Origin: Dactylellina haptotyla
Taxonomy: Eukaryota > Ascomycota > Orbiliomycetes > Orbiliales > Orbiliaceae
Length of the DNA stretch: 64,000 nt
Reading direction: 5' to 3'
Assembly (NCBI GenBank): GCA_031310005.1
Contig: CM062379.1
Coordinates: 7,688,001-7,752,000 of the forward strand
Positions 1 through 11,408 of the stretch are shown here, piece after piece. The notes beneath the pieces are model-generated. The model was not told the origin of the DNA, did not search any database, and was given only the letters and a program-made list of their open reading frames with translations. The position numbers and the translations under genes are program-made. Position 1 is the stretch's first letter, and every line of letters starts with the position of its first letter.

Positions 1-1076
1 AGATGCTCGGCTTTTGCTGAATTGGATGCTGAATGTGAATAAGAGATACGGATTGTAGCACAGATATATATGCCTGGGCGCGAACGCTCTAAACCAACTA
101 GTATGGAGAGCGCCAAGGTTTGAACTATGGTAGCTTAAACGCTTTCCTTTCGCTTACGTCTGGGGTAATCGAATCTAGATCGTGTGGCTCCGTTTCAAAA
201 TAAAGTCGGACGGGATTGAATCGATCCCTGGTATGTGGCATATTACCGAGGCTACTGCGTAAAAGGAAATTCTTCGAGGGTTTCATAGTTACTTAAATCG
301 GACCTCGGTATACTCATTCGCTTCCAACTTTAGATCACCAATGGAAGCGAAGTATAGCCGGAGGTAGGTATTAATGTATGCCGAATCGTTGAGTTGGAGC
401 CGATGAGATTGATAGGTAGTTATTTTCTTTGACCTCTCTATAATCCCTTGTTCTTAAACCTAAAAAGGGAACATATACTAATACGGAGTGAGGGGTCGCC
501 GGGTTCGGACAATTTGTGTTTACAGGATCAAGTAATAGTCATCCAATCTCGTTCCAGGCTTCACAAAGCGCAGCGCATGGACATTCGGATGCTGTGCCTA
601 GTCGCCGCGACATATATGTGTTGTTCGAGCATTCTGCAACAGCTGATGCGGGAGACCATGCCCTGTTGGTCTCAGGATTGTGTCAGCGAAAATCTGGGGT
701 CTGCGGGACTTTGCTTTTATCCTCGGCATCGGGAGGAGTAAAGATACGGCTTATTCGCAAATACCGAAGAGATATACGTTAACTTCGCCTCATTAATATT
801 TCGTGATTTTGATTTGTTCCAATTAATATGCTTGTAAACTTAAGAACCATGACTATAGGCCTGACAACAGAGAAAAGGATAAATCGCCTCCATCCTAGAC
901 AATAAGATCAATTTTGACCATTTGAAGGAAAAGGAAACCGTAACTACGGCCCGGAAACCGTATGCTGTAAAAGCCATATATTTTTAACGCGAGTTAAAAG
1001 AAATCAATGCAACCGAATAACACAAAACAAATTAACCAACTCCAAATAATCATATGGAATGATAAGATAGTGAGAA
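1..1076. other. Intergenic, no gene supported
   Basis: I see no convincing coding frame or structured RNA here. The two overlapping + strand frames at 448-782 are short, lack a recognisable motif and have no intron signals that extend them. The right end (about 950-1076) is A-rich and probably holds the 3' untranslated region of the leftward gene that ends at 1077. Confidence 0.5.
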
Positions 1077-3941
1077 CTAAGAGAAATAGATATCATCATC
1101 ATCTTCAAAACTATCGTCTTCGTCATCATCCTCATCCATGACCCAGTCGTCTCCAACTTCCTCGGATGAGGACATGACTACATCGTCCTCGTCAGACATA
1201 CTAACGACGCTTGCGCTGCTGCTGTTGCTGGGATTGTTTACAGCGACGAAGCTATCAGTAGTCGAAGCGGTGCAGACGCTACCGACACCGATGCTACTGA
1301 CATTTACACTCATGTTTTCGCTAGCGGAGCTATCGCCAAATCCGCGATTTGAGGTTCCAGCCTTGTTATTTGAAGGCACGGCTTCACCGCCGGACCATAG
1401 TGGCATGAAGGCCCGCTCCGACTCTTCCAAACAAGCCAACTGCTCCTCGAGAAGAATCGGCTCGAAAACTACGTTCCGAGCACTCATCTCGGCGCACTTG
1501 CTCTTCACGTAAGCGTCACAGAGACGTAGAATGTTTACGAGATTGTTTGGTATAGAGATGGAGGACATATCTGTTGTAGGCGCGGGTTTCGGGTTATATC
1601 TCGCTTCCCAAGCGTCAACTTCGGGGTCTCGAAGGCTGCTGCCCTCATAATTAATTGAAGCATTCGCAGCATCCGTTCCTAGAAGCCCTTCAGATATTCT
1701 GCGACTTTGGAGGCGATTAATATGCTTAATATTTCGAAGATGGATTCTAAAATTCTGTAGGGTCTCTCCGGGACCGGCAAAGTACAGGATGTCCGGGCAG
1801 TCTAGGCAACGGATGCGGGGCTCAGCAGCACGTGTAAAATCGTTGTTGGGATGGTGCATCAGGGCCCAGAAGTGAGCTGGACTGTGCTCGTTAGAGAGGG
1901 CGGAAAGTTGCAATCGAAGCCATTCGGGAGCGCGATGATCAGACTGCGGATATAGAGGTCTTATTGGCCGATATTGAGCACCGTGGGTTTCAGGGCTGTT
2001 ACTAGACTCAAACTTAAATATATCTGTCTTTTGATCGCTATACTTATCGCTGTTTCCGAGGTAGTCGATGTTGTTATCATCTCTAAGCTCTATACTACTA
2101 GACTTTGGCGAAGACACATATTTACTTTTAGGGGATGCCATATCGTCATCGATCTTGCTGAAAGTATTTACGACTGGCTCGGGTGAGATTAGTTGCTCGG
2201 TGGTAGCAAGCCCTCGCATCGCGTGATTAAGTGTGCTTGTGCTGCTGATGCTTCGCACATCATCACCAGGTGTTGCGATTTCTGTCCCAGTTTGGCTGGC
2301 AATTTCGCTTCTTGCGTCTTCGTTATAAAAAACTGATTCAGTATTGTTATCGATGGTAGTTTGCTGTGTTACAGATGGCAAGGGATATTGGGGGGCACCA
2401 AGTTTAACATCTTTCCAGAGGTCATCGTTACCGACACTTTCACCCTCTGTCGATGCTTCCCATCGATTCCAATGGAAAATGGCGACTTGGAGGTAGGATT
2501 GAGATATCTTATCGAGAAGTGCAGGGCTTAAAGATGAAACCTCACTGCACAAGCTGACGTGCTGAATCGACGCCCACACATTCCTGGCCAAGGCCTGAGG
2601 ATGAATGGGATCATCTAGGGAAACATCTGCGACACCTCCGCTGAATTTCATTTGCCTCGAGATGTATGCCTGGAGGTTAGTCCGAAATGTGTCGTAGTCG
2701 CTTCTTTCAATCGTGTTCGGCTCAGAGGGCTGGGGAGGGAGATATTGATCAACCCAGGCGACACCAAGAAGCTCTTTGAATTCTTTTTGGGCGCGCGTAG
2801 CGAAGGCGATGGCTGCGTCGACAGCTCCAGGGATGTCCTGGGCACTGGTGGGATCGAAACTATACCGAATTACGGCAGCAGCAAACGCGTCGGATGCAAT
2901 TGTAGCTAACCCTGCTTCAACAGAAACCTGCCAAATAAATGCGGGGTGGGTCTCAATTATTAGGGAATTGGCAAAAATCCAGCGTGCAATGTAGTCTCTA
3001 GTAGCATCGGTGGTGCCAAAAGCCACGGACAGACAATGCAGCGTATACCAGTCTACAGTATGCTGGACGAGCGGATCGATGCCGTGAAGAATATGAACCA
3101 ACCGTTCCAAAGCCAGAACATGACGGCCGAAAGAATATTCGGGAAGGTTGTCTTTTTTGGGCAGGCTTGCCTTTCTGGGCGGTGGTGTTGTAACTTGTGT
3201 CGGAGAGCTCGGGGCGCCATCTTCATCAGGTCGGGCACCACCCCATTCCTTCTGGCGAAACTCATCGAGGGTTTTTGCAAGTTTATCTTCGTCAGAAGGA
3301 GGGGGGAGTGGCTCAAAGTCAACCAAGCTAGATTTCCATCGCAGGACAATATCTGGACACCATAGTTTTTCTTGCCATTCTACAGCTTTCTCCCCCTCGT
3401 CTTCGGGGGTGAGATCCATGACGAAGCGGATCCCCTGAGGAAGCTTCCCGTGGATAAGCACGATTTTCTTTTGTTTAACCAATCGATTAAGGATCCGTTG
3501 CTGCATTGGCGGAGCGAGTAATTGGGTGAAAACCTGAGAACCAGAGGATAGGAGCTTCGAGGAAAGGACCCTGAGAGGGGCCGTCTTCGCGCTATATCGA
3601 AAGGAAGTCGTATCCGCGGAAGCTGCGGTGGGAGGTGGGCTGATGAATAACAGCGTATCGCCATCAGGAAACTGGAGCAAGGGAAGAGGGGTATTCGTGG
3701 AGGGGTTCGAGGGAAGGGTGTTACTGGCGTCACGCGGAACGTAGGCGTGTGCTGGAGTGGTGTGGCCGTATGCAAAGTCTCCAATGGTTGAATTCGTCGC
3801 AAAGCTGGCACCCGAAAAGGTCGTTGTGGTCTCCGTCGAAGCTTCGCTGGCGGCATAGACGGACGAAGAAGAGTTGGAGGGCGGGTACGTGGGGAGGGTC
3901 AAGACCGTAGCTCGCCCGCCCGGGACAGAATCCTCGGCCAT
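1077..3941 (-). CDS. Large acidic-tailed conserved-type protein, function unknown
   Basis: An intronless frame of 954 residues starts at an ATG (3941-3939). The protein begins with a Ser/Thr-rich disordered stretch (about residues 1-100). A folded-looking region follows at about 120-500, rich in Trp, Leu and aromatic residues. A Ser-rich linker covers roughly 510-660. A second ordered block near 660-840 contains WLRLQLSALSNEHSPAHFWA, a pair of cysteines in RIRCLDCPDIL, and a basic helix IKHINRLQSRR. The C-terminus is Ser-rich and then strongly acidic, running to the terminal IYFS. There is no signal peptide and no membrane segment, so it is likely nuclear or cytosolic. I recognise no catalytic motif and assign no function. 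Its length and long uninterrupted frame make the gene itself secure. Confidence 0.85.
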   Translation of the reverse strand: MAEDSVPGGRATVLTLPTYPPSNSSSSVYAASEASTETTTTFSGASFATNSTIGDFAYGHTTPAHAYVPRDASNTLPSNPSTNTPLPLLQFPDGDTLLFISPPPTAASADTTSFRYSAKTAPLRVLSSKLLSSGSQVFTQLLAPPMQQRILNRLVKQKKIVLIHGKLPQGIRFVMDLTPEDEGEKAVEWQEKLWCPDIVLRWKSSLVDFEPLPPPSDEDKLAKTLDEFRQKEWGGARPDEDGAPSSPTQVTTPPPRKASLPKKDNLPEYSFGRHVLALERLVHILHGIDPLVQHTVDWYTLHCLSVAFGTTDATRDYIARWIFANSLIIETHPAFIWQVSVEAGLATIASDAFAAAVIRYSFDPTSAQDIPGAVDAAIAFATRAQKEFKELLGVAWVDQYLPPQPSEPNTIERSDYDTFRTNLQAYISRQMKFSGGVADVSLDDPIHPQALARNVWASIQHVSLCSEVSSLSPALLDKISQSYLQVAIFHWNRWEASTEGESVGNDDLWKDVKLGAPQYPLPSVTQQTTIDNNTESVFYNEDARSEIASQTGTEIATPGDDVRSISSTSTLNHAMRGLATTEQLISPEPVVNTFSKIDDDMASPKSKYVSSPKSSSIELRDDNNIDYLGNSDKYSDQKTDIFKFESSNSPETHGAQYRPIRPLYPQSDHRAPEWLRLQLSALSNEHSPAHFWALMHHPNNDFTRAAEPRIRCLDCPDILYFAGPGETLQNFRIHLRNIKHINRLQSRRISEGLLGTDAANASINYEGSSLRDPEVDAWEARYNPKPAPTTDMSSISIPNNLVNILRLCDAYVKSKCAEMSARNVVFEPILLEEQLACLEESERAFMPLWSGGEAVPSNNKAGTSNRGFGDSSASENMSVNVSSIGVGSVCTASTTDSFVAVNNPSNSSSASVVSMSDEDDVVMSSSEEVGDDWVMDEDDDEDDSFEDDDDIYFS

Positions 3942-5851
3942 CGTAGAGGGATTTGGTATTTCGAGATGCTCTGGGCTAGAAATAAGGCTCTAGAATATGC
4001 TTGAGAGATTGGTGGTTCGACAGAAAAGTGATATAAATTTTGAGTGTTCAAGAAGGATCTAAACGTCTGAACTAATTTTCGAGTCAGAGACCATTCACGG
4101 AGGGAGAAAAGATAGAGACGAGAAGACGAGCGAGGACGGTTCTTGCTTACAGGTTCGGGTCCAGATTCACAGGTTGTGGAGGCGTTGCTACGTTGACGGC
4201 ACGGCGGCGATGGTCTGGCGATTGATATATTTATGTATCCGGCGGCGGATAGACTGGGTGAGCTGTTCAGGTTCAGGCAAGACGAGCCTGGAGGAGTGAA
4301 TCCCGAAAGCCTCGTCGATATTGCTGCAGCCCCAATGCGAGCAGTGGGCGGATTCCTTATAAGCGTGTCGACAAGGCTGGCCAGTATTCGGTTTGCTGGG
4401 GATGTCGAAACGACTGTCAAACCCGCTGGCAGGATCCAAGTGCACCAAAAGCACACCAAGTGCACCAGGCTGGTCGATGCAGCCGAAAGAAGGAAGGTTG
4501 GCCTCGTGGTGGCCGTCGGGGGTTCGCTCGATCTCGCTCCAATCCCCTCCCCGTGTTTTCCGTATCCGCGCCCTGATGTACACGCAGATATCCTTCGCTG
4601 TACTCTCTGGAGAAGAGAACAATCGCAGATCTAGATGTTGGAAGCCTCGAATAATGCCCTGGGTCAGGACGGGTCGATTGTTGATTGCTGCGCAGGAAAC
4701 AGACGGTGCAGCGGCAAACTCTCACGCAGAGCGAGTGACCTGAGATCCAAAGATCGCCTCGAGTGTCGTGGGCCCGCAGGAATCGCAGCTGTGCCGCAGG
4801 AAGCAGAGCTACCGGCTGGTCGGTGCTCCGGAAGAGTCAGGTCGTCATGCACATTCGCAGTTTGCGGAGGCTAGTTAGCCAGTTCTGTCCCGGCCGGTTG
4901 ACACCGCTCGAAAACGCAAAAAGCGCATGAGTCAACATTCTGCTCTCTTTCCCCGCTGTCGTCGGAGGCAGAGCTCGAGCGAGGAGAGCCCGGGGAGGGG
5001 CTTTCATACGCTCGCCAAATCATTGGCAAGCACGATTGTCACCGTCTCTCGACAAACTTGCAGGCTGCGATAGACACGCGTCCACGTCGACGTACTTCTC
5101 CTCGCACAAACAGACGGATGGAGCTACAGCCCGATGCTTGCTTGCTTGCTCGATTGATCGATCGAACCAAAGAGAGGCGGGTGCTGCTTCGGGCTGTGGC
5201 TTGCCCTGTGTAACAAACAATATGTCAACAACAACACGGAGGAGGGCCGGCTGCCAAGCGAGAACCTTTCCCAATATATATTTTTAATATCTTGTGGATG
5301 AACATTCCTCGCACTCGGGCTTCGAATGCCGCATCTCTCATGCCCATTCTTGTATCTTTAAATTCCTCGACCCCCTGGGCTCCCGCTTTGAGGCCCCGAG
5401 TCACTTTGATACGATATGTTTATGCCACTTGCGTGATCAATCAGACTGGCCTGCATATAAGTCGATTATCATCCTAATTTCTCGCCTCCTGTGCTGCTGA
5501 TACTATCCCCGAACTGGCTGTAAATAATCTTTAACCCCAGAAGGAATGAAACCCCCCCTTCAAGGAGTAAACTCCCTGCGGTTCTCCTTATAAGCAGTCT
5601 GTCAAACCCGCTACTTCAAGTTTGAAGGTTTCTAGGACTACAGAAATCACGTATTTGCCTTCGGTCCTAAGAGTGTTTCTTGGTTCTATCGCTGTCAGAT
5701 CTCCGAATATGAAGATATCCTATATCTAATATTTCCACACTCCTTTTACCTTCTCTTCAATTCGTTCATAAGCTTTTAACGCGCGGTATTTCGAATATTT
5801 CTCATTTAGCTTCCCGCTATTCGGCCACTACGACTAGTTACTATTTGCGAC
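3942..5851. promoter_or_regulatory. Divergent intergenic region between the acidic-tailed gene and the GT92 gene
   Basis: About 1.9 kb separates two divergent starts, so it must hold both promoters. The part at 4100-5000 is relatively GC-rich and opens several overlapping frames on both strands (4188-4874). They antisense each other, share no motif and show no splice logic, which is what GC-rich non-coding DNA gives. A CT-rich stretch with TATA-like tracts lies at 5700-5850, immediately upstream of the glycosyltransferase start. No specific operator is identifiable by eye. Confidence 0.5.
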
Positions 5852-7310
5852 TTGGCCGACATGGCTTTCCAGTTTCTCGTTTATAAATGGCAGCTTTTTT
5901 TCCTCCTTGCCGGAGCCTTCATTCTAGTTTTTTGTTCTCTACCTCTACAAGACCATGTGCACACTTTACTGGACCCTTCGATATTATACGGGACCAACAG
6001 ACAAATTACTCTGGGATCAAACCATCCATTGCGCCGGGATATAGGCGTAGATGTGAATGCGACTGCGACTGATATCGACGATGAGAGCCCTATCGGCGAC
6101 CACGGCCAGAATGATGATGTTGTAATCCAAGCCACTGAGGACTACCTTCGGAAGCTGGTATTTGAAGCCGTCGATGAGGCAATGGAAAAATCTCTGGCTT
6201 TGTATGCATATACATATCCTTTAGCTCCCCGAATCGGACGTAGTTTCGAGCACTCCCTGTTTTCTCCAATAGTCTCACTAACACAAACGTCGTCTAAAGG
6301 GATATTCCGGCGGAGCTTCAAAAACCAGTGAGCGGATGGCCTTCCCATAAATTCGAATAGCCTCCTAACGAAATGGGGTACATTGGGAAAAAAATATAAA
6401 TTCTAATTAGATAAATTGATTCGTAGATGTACCCTGGCGCTCTGCCTGATATCGATGAGACGGTCGCGATTTGCATGGTCATCCGGAACCAACACGCAGA
6501 TCTCCAAGAATTCCTCACCCACCACTACCATCACTTAGGAATTCGCCGGTTCTACATCATCGATGACGGATCAGTCCCAGCACTCTCAAACCACGACGAT
6601 TATCCAATCCCTCGCAATTCTATCACATTTTTATATTTCAGTTCTTCGGAAAGACCAGGCAACGGCCAAATGCAGTTTACAGCCTATAATACGTGCCACC
6701 AACGGTTCGGTACCCGACACAAATGGCTAGGGTTTCTTGACGCGGACGAATACTTGGAGATCACTAAAACCCCTGGCAGGTCCATGGCGCAATTTCTCGA
6801 AGACTACGAACAGTACGGTGCGCTTGGCGTGTCCTGGATAATACACGATTCAAACAATAGGACCCACAAGTCAACTATCGGAAATAGAAAAGCGTATACG
6901 TCATGTATCTATGACGGAGAGGACAGCGACAATAGGCACATCAAAAGTTTCGTACAGAGTAAGTATTACGTTGGGCCGACCAGTCCCCACAGCTTCAGGC
7001 TTAACGGGAGCATGGTTACGGTTGGGGAAAACGGTGATACTGTAACATATGCATTTAGGAAACCCATTACGAGAGATAAAATTGCGTTGCATCATTACGC
7101 GGTGAAAAGTAGGGAAGACTACGAAGAAAAGATGGCTAGAGGCACACCTACTGATCACAGAAAAGATGATGTCTGGTGTAAGATTAGTTCAGTATTTTCC
7201 AATCAGTTTGGAAACTAGAAAAGCTGATTTTGACTACCAAATATCTAGGGCAACACATTAAAGACCTACCAAAACAGCATTGTGATTCGCTAGCGAGCTA
7301 TTATCCTTGA
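5852..7310 (+). CDS. GT92-type (DUF23-like) glycosyltransferase, type II membrane protein
   Basis: Proposed exons are 5852-6201, 6300-6327, 6427-7177 and 7249-7310, giving 396 residues. All junctions are GT-AG, and phases close only if the 28-base micro-exon 6300-6327 is kept (donor GTATGC at 6202, AAG acceptor at 6299, donor GTGAGC at 6328, TAG acceptor at 6426). The last intron (7178-7248) replaces a premature stop with the C-terminus DLPKQHCDSLASYYP, which resembles the usual family ending. The N-terminus has one hydrophobic segment (about residues 12-30) after a short cytosolic tail, as in Golgi type II transferases. The core has AICMVIRNQ, FYIIDDGS and the metal-binding FLDADEYLE (DxD-like) motif of a GT-A fold. 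It probably transfers a sugar to glycoprotein or glycolipid in the secretory pathway; the acceptor is unknown. Confidence 0.82.
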
Positions 7311-7491
7311 AGGGAACATTGTGCATTACAAAGGACAGCCACGCGGCCATTAGGATATCAATTAAAGTATATAATCCAAAAGCATTGTCTTCTTCCTCTT
7401 CTTCTTCTTTCTTTCTTTTTTCAATTAGTGGTATAGAGATCCGTGAAATACGTTGTGGCCGACTATCTGGAGAAGTCCCGGGAAAATGTAA

Positions 7492-9504
7492 TCAAAATTT
7501 GATACCCTGGAACCAATCTCCAGATGCATCGTAATTTCTAATTCTCCATTCAGAAGCTTTCATAAAACTGAGGTTCGCAAATTCACCGTTCCGTATTTCA
7601 TCGGGTCTCACGGGTTTGTAGAGTATTCGGTGGCCCTCTGAACTGACCTCCCTGCTCTGGTATCTAGACTTTGGGGGTTCTGGCTGCAGCCCACTCCCTA
7701 AGATATAGGCAGAGTGTCCAAGGACGACCATACGAAATTTGTAGCGGTATTCCCATTTCGGGAGCAATGGCGCTCCGTCACTCAGTTGACGTAAGAATGG
7801 CTTGCAGATCGACTCAATAACCCCAGTAATACTTGGTTCCGAATTTAGGTTTACCCAGGAAACAGCTGGGAGATAAAAACAAGAGAGGTGTCGGAAGGTG
7901 GGGAGAATAGAAAAGAAATCACCCTGAAGATGGAAAACTGCATTAAAAACCTACTCCAAGTAGCGAAAAGTTTAGGCCCATGGAGACTTACCTGTGCACT
8001 TTGCTCACACACACATGTTAAATGTTCAAGTCGTGGGAACGAGCTCTGGATTTTGTATAACTGTAAAGGAGATACCTGCCACCGAATGCCATGGGGCGAA
8101 GGCACATTAATACTCAGCCAAGTAAGGTTTTTGTGTGGCTCTAGGGCTGAAAGGAGACTTTCCACAGACGTTAGTTCCTGTTCTGTGTCACCTTTTGAAT
8201 GTCCCGTTTCCTCAAATACGAAAGTCGTAAGAGTATCAAACGATGAGAGTAGTGATAAGAACGTCTCACTCGGATAAACTGGCTTTTGTGATCTGAACCG
8301 AAATGTTTTCCATGAAAGCTTTCTGGCACTAGAGTATGCGCTAGGTTGATCTAGAAGTGCCTGAAATAGAAATTCGTGGCTGAATTTACCCTCTTCATAC
8401 TCTGAGGTGGAGAACTCAAAGTATGTGAGATGCTGGAAGTTTATAGCGTTCATTAATGCTGGCACATCGTCTAGTTCTAGCCGATATGGTTTTATGCATA
8501 TTGTATGAAGATTTGGAAATACGATATTCTTGCCGTTATAGAGGACAAGTTTCCCAAGATAAATTTGGTTCTTTTCAGGAGCCATTGCTTCTTCGAAGAT
8601 TAGCGTTTCGAGTGTATGACTTGAGGCTGACAAAATTTCTTGAGAATGTAAGGGGTTGCTGTAACTCTGGTGGGAGTATATATCCAGATAAGTTAAATTT
8701 CGTATTTGTCGGAGGGAGGCTAACTCGTGTGTAGCGCACATGTTGAAAGTGAACGCCTTCAACTTTTGTAACTTGCCAACTATTTCCCCGATAGCTATAG
8801 TGAATGGAAGATCGCAATCTATCCATCTAACCAAGCTCATAAGTCAACAGGGTATGTCCGGGTAGTGAATATGCAGTGGATTTAGACATACACAATAGCT
8901 TCGAGGTTGGGGGCATTCTTCAAGAACTCTTCGATATAGCGGGCAAGGCTAGGTAAATGGCCTTCACCCGGGTTGGTCCAGCCTACGAGGAGACGTTTCA
9001 CATATTGCGAGCAGTAAGGAACCAACTCTTCGTCAACACCTTTGTGGTACCATTGTCCTGGATAGCGGCGCTCTGAATGGAGCAGCTGGCGTTGTGTGAC
9101 CGAAAGGTATTGCTGCAGGCCCTCTATAAACCCTCGAATGCTTTTGTGCGAAGGAGCGGCGGCCACGACGTCTCGATATAATCTGGGGCTAAAGATTTGA
9201 TACAAAGTCTGGGAGACTCGGCTAAGAGATGCGAGGGTTTGAGTATCTCGTGACTGAGAGTCGCTCAAACCAAGAAGCCAGTTAACGGACCGGGTTCAAT
9301 GGTATATAATATCTAGGCGATACATACGGGTATAGAATCCGCAATTAATAGCCAGACATCCAATGGGAAGATCCCATTGGCACCCTCCTTCTCACTCGGA
9401 GTTGTCTTTCGGCGCTTCGAGCTTCTGCCCTGGACCTGCGACTCCGAGAAGTGCCCCGGGGACATGTGCTTCGTGGTGCTACTGAGGGAGCTAGATTTCT
9501 GCAT
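7492..9504 (-). CDS. F-box protein with leucine-rich C-terminal region
   Basis: Four exons on the minus strand join in frame: 9504-9328, 9253-8892, 8826-7992 and 7923-7492, giving 601 residues. Donors are GTATGT (9327), GTATGT (8891) and GTAAGT (7991); acceptors are CAG, TAG and CAG. After a basic Ser-rich leader with a nuclear-signal-like SSKRRK, the F-box starts at about residue 45 (IFPLDVWLLIADSIP) and continues over the first splice junction into SRVSQTLYQIFSPRLYRDVV. The rest has irregular leucine-rich units such as LKAFTFNMCATHELASLRQ and FPRLEHLTC, typical of fungal F-box/LRR-like receptors. By family, it should be an SCF ubiquitin ligase substrate receptor binding Skp1; the substrate is unknown. 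It lies tail-to-tail with the glycosyltransferase, with about 180 bases between the stops. Confidence 0.82.
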
Positions 9505-11408
9505 AGCGAAAAGTCTTGGAATATAGAAGGTTGGAAAACAGAGAATTTTAGCAACGAGGTAATCGACGGCCAGGATATCTAGCCGTCACACTATCCTCAG
9601 TCAGCTATTGGAACAAGGGGAGCTTGGAGAGCGCGTAGGCAACTGGGTTTTAATTGTGCGACGCGTCTTTGGCGTGGCGGCATTTGTGTTGCCCGAACCG
9701 CAACATCACCACGCATCTCGTTTCAGCCGCAAACCTCATCTCTCAAATTTTTCTCGCTGGCGATACAACGGTAACACAGAGCTTCCACGCCTATCAAGCG
9801 ATCAAATCTTCGACATCCTGCCCTTTATTCTTTTCCTTCCTTTTTCCCTGCTTGCACGGCGCTGTTTAGATGGCTATCGACCTGTTTGTAGACGCTCATT
9901 TAATGGCAACTCGACAATCGTTCCAATACGGGCTCTTGAACGAGTTTTTGAACATTGGAAAATTCAGTGCCCCATCGTGCGAGGATAGACCAAGGTCGCA
10001 GTCCTGAAAATCAAAATCACATTGGTATATCTCCGTGTCCCAAATTTTAGACACGATACGACCCCCCACGTGATCGTAAGCTGCAATCGATAGCCTCTCG
10101 GCTCAGAGCAATCGGAGCCCCATTGCTGGCCAATCACCTTCTGAATCCTGCCAGATCGAAGGATGAGCGGAGGGTATTCGCCTCCTGCCTCCTTTCGACA
10201 GATTTGATTCAAATTCTAGCTTGCTGATCAAATCCTTTTCTTGTTTACCACCAATAAGAGGATAGGCCGCATCAAGGTGGAAAAGAGAAGGTTATCCAAA
10301 AAATATATATACCCTGATTAGGACAAGGATAGGGATAAGAATGAAAGTTCTTAAATCAACCGCCTCGCCCACCTCTCAGCTTGATGGCAAGGAGAATGGT
10401 GTGAGGCAGAGCTCTCGAACGAATCAGCCAGCGCTTGGCTCAAGCAATCAACTGGTGTTTGCAGGCTCGAACCACCCGGCGTGCGCGCACCAGCTCGTCA
10501 GGGCAAGCAAGGCACAGACTGTTGGGCGAAGCAAACGTGGGCTTTCCACATTTCCAGTCGAAGAAGCCCAGAAGTCCAGACACCAGCCTTTTCTGGCCAC
10601 CCACCAAACCCTTTCTTGTTTCTCGGGTCGGCAGTGCTACAGCGGTCCTCGACCGAAGCTAAGGTGCTCTCCCGGTTGATTGGCTCCACCACCTGCGGGT
10701 CAAGCGAGGGCCTTGGCGCAACAATTGGCTGCTGTTCGTCGACCGCTCCTCAACACATTCGCTTCGGGTCTCACCTGTCCGCTAATCAGATTGTCTACAT
10801 ACCATGTAGTTCGATCGGTGTCTGGTCTTTGAAATTTGACGAAAAATCTTAAAATTGAATGAGAATGCGAGCTGCAGTCCGGACGCATCCAGCAAGGCTG
10901 CAGGAAATCTCAACCCGTGGTGGGGACGTTACAATCCTGGTACGGCGCCTCCGCCGCTGTCCAATGATGGATATGTCTTTGGCATCCGGTTGAATGGCAC
11001 CCATCAGAAAGGTTCTAGCTGCAAATTTGACGGGGAGTCTTGACCAGTCAGAGATACAATCAGACCGGTAGAAACCGTTTTGATCCGTATATATACCTGA
11101 CGGTCCTTTGTGAGACAATACCGTTGGAGATGTATTTCTGTTCCCACCCTCCCCATCGTTTGTTCTTTTCTGTTGACCCTTTATGCACCGGCCTTCATTT
11201 TAAATATTGAAAAGGTTGGAAGCCTACTCGGAACTTCGCACCTGACCTTCTCTTCTCTCACCCAAATTTTTACAAAATATTCCGTTCGCTAGAGTATTCT
11301 TTTTAGCACATGTGGTTGCTAGCGGGTCACAAGGGATCGGTCGACCGACGGCATTGAGCTCGACTAACCTGACATATACACGCAAATCGACATATTTGAA
11401 CAACAAGA
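9505..11408. promoter_or_regulatory. Divergent intergenic region upstream of the F-box and rhodopsin-domain genes
   Basis: About 1.9 kb holds the promoters of the two divergent genes. Short frames at 10341-11118 overlap each other on both strands and have no motifs, so I do not call them. Local sequence is mixed GC with repeated CAAGC/AAGCAA patches at 10440-10530. No RNA gene or repeat is evident. Confidence 0.45.

Noticed and set aside
4188-4874. Several long frames upstream of the acidic-tailed gene
   Set aside because: GC-rich sequence opens four frames at once on both strands; none has a domain or consistent splice sites.
10341-11118. Overlapping frames of 60-120 residues on both strands
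   Set aside because: They antisense each other, have no motif, signal peptide or splice continuation, and lie in a divergent promoter interval.
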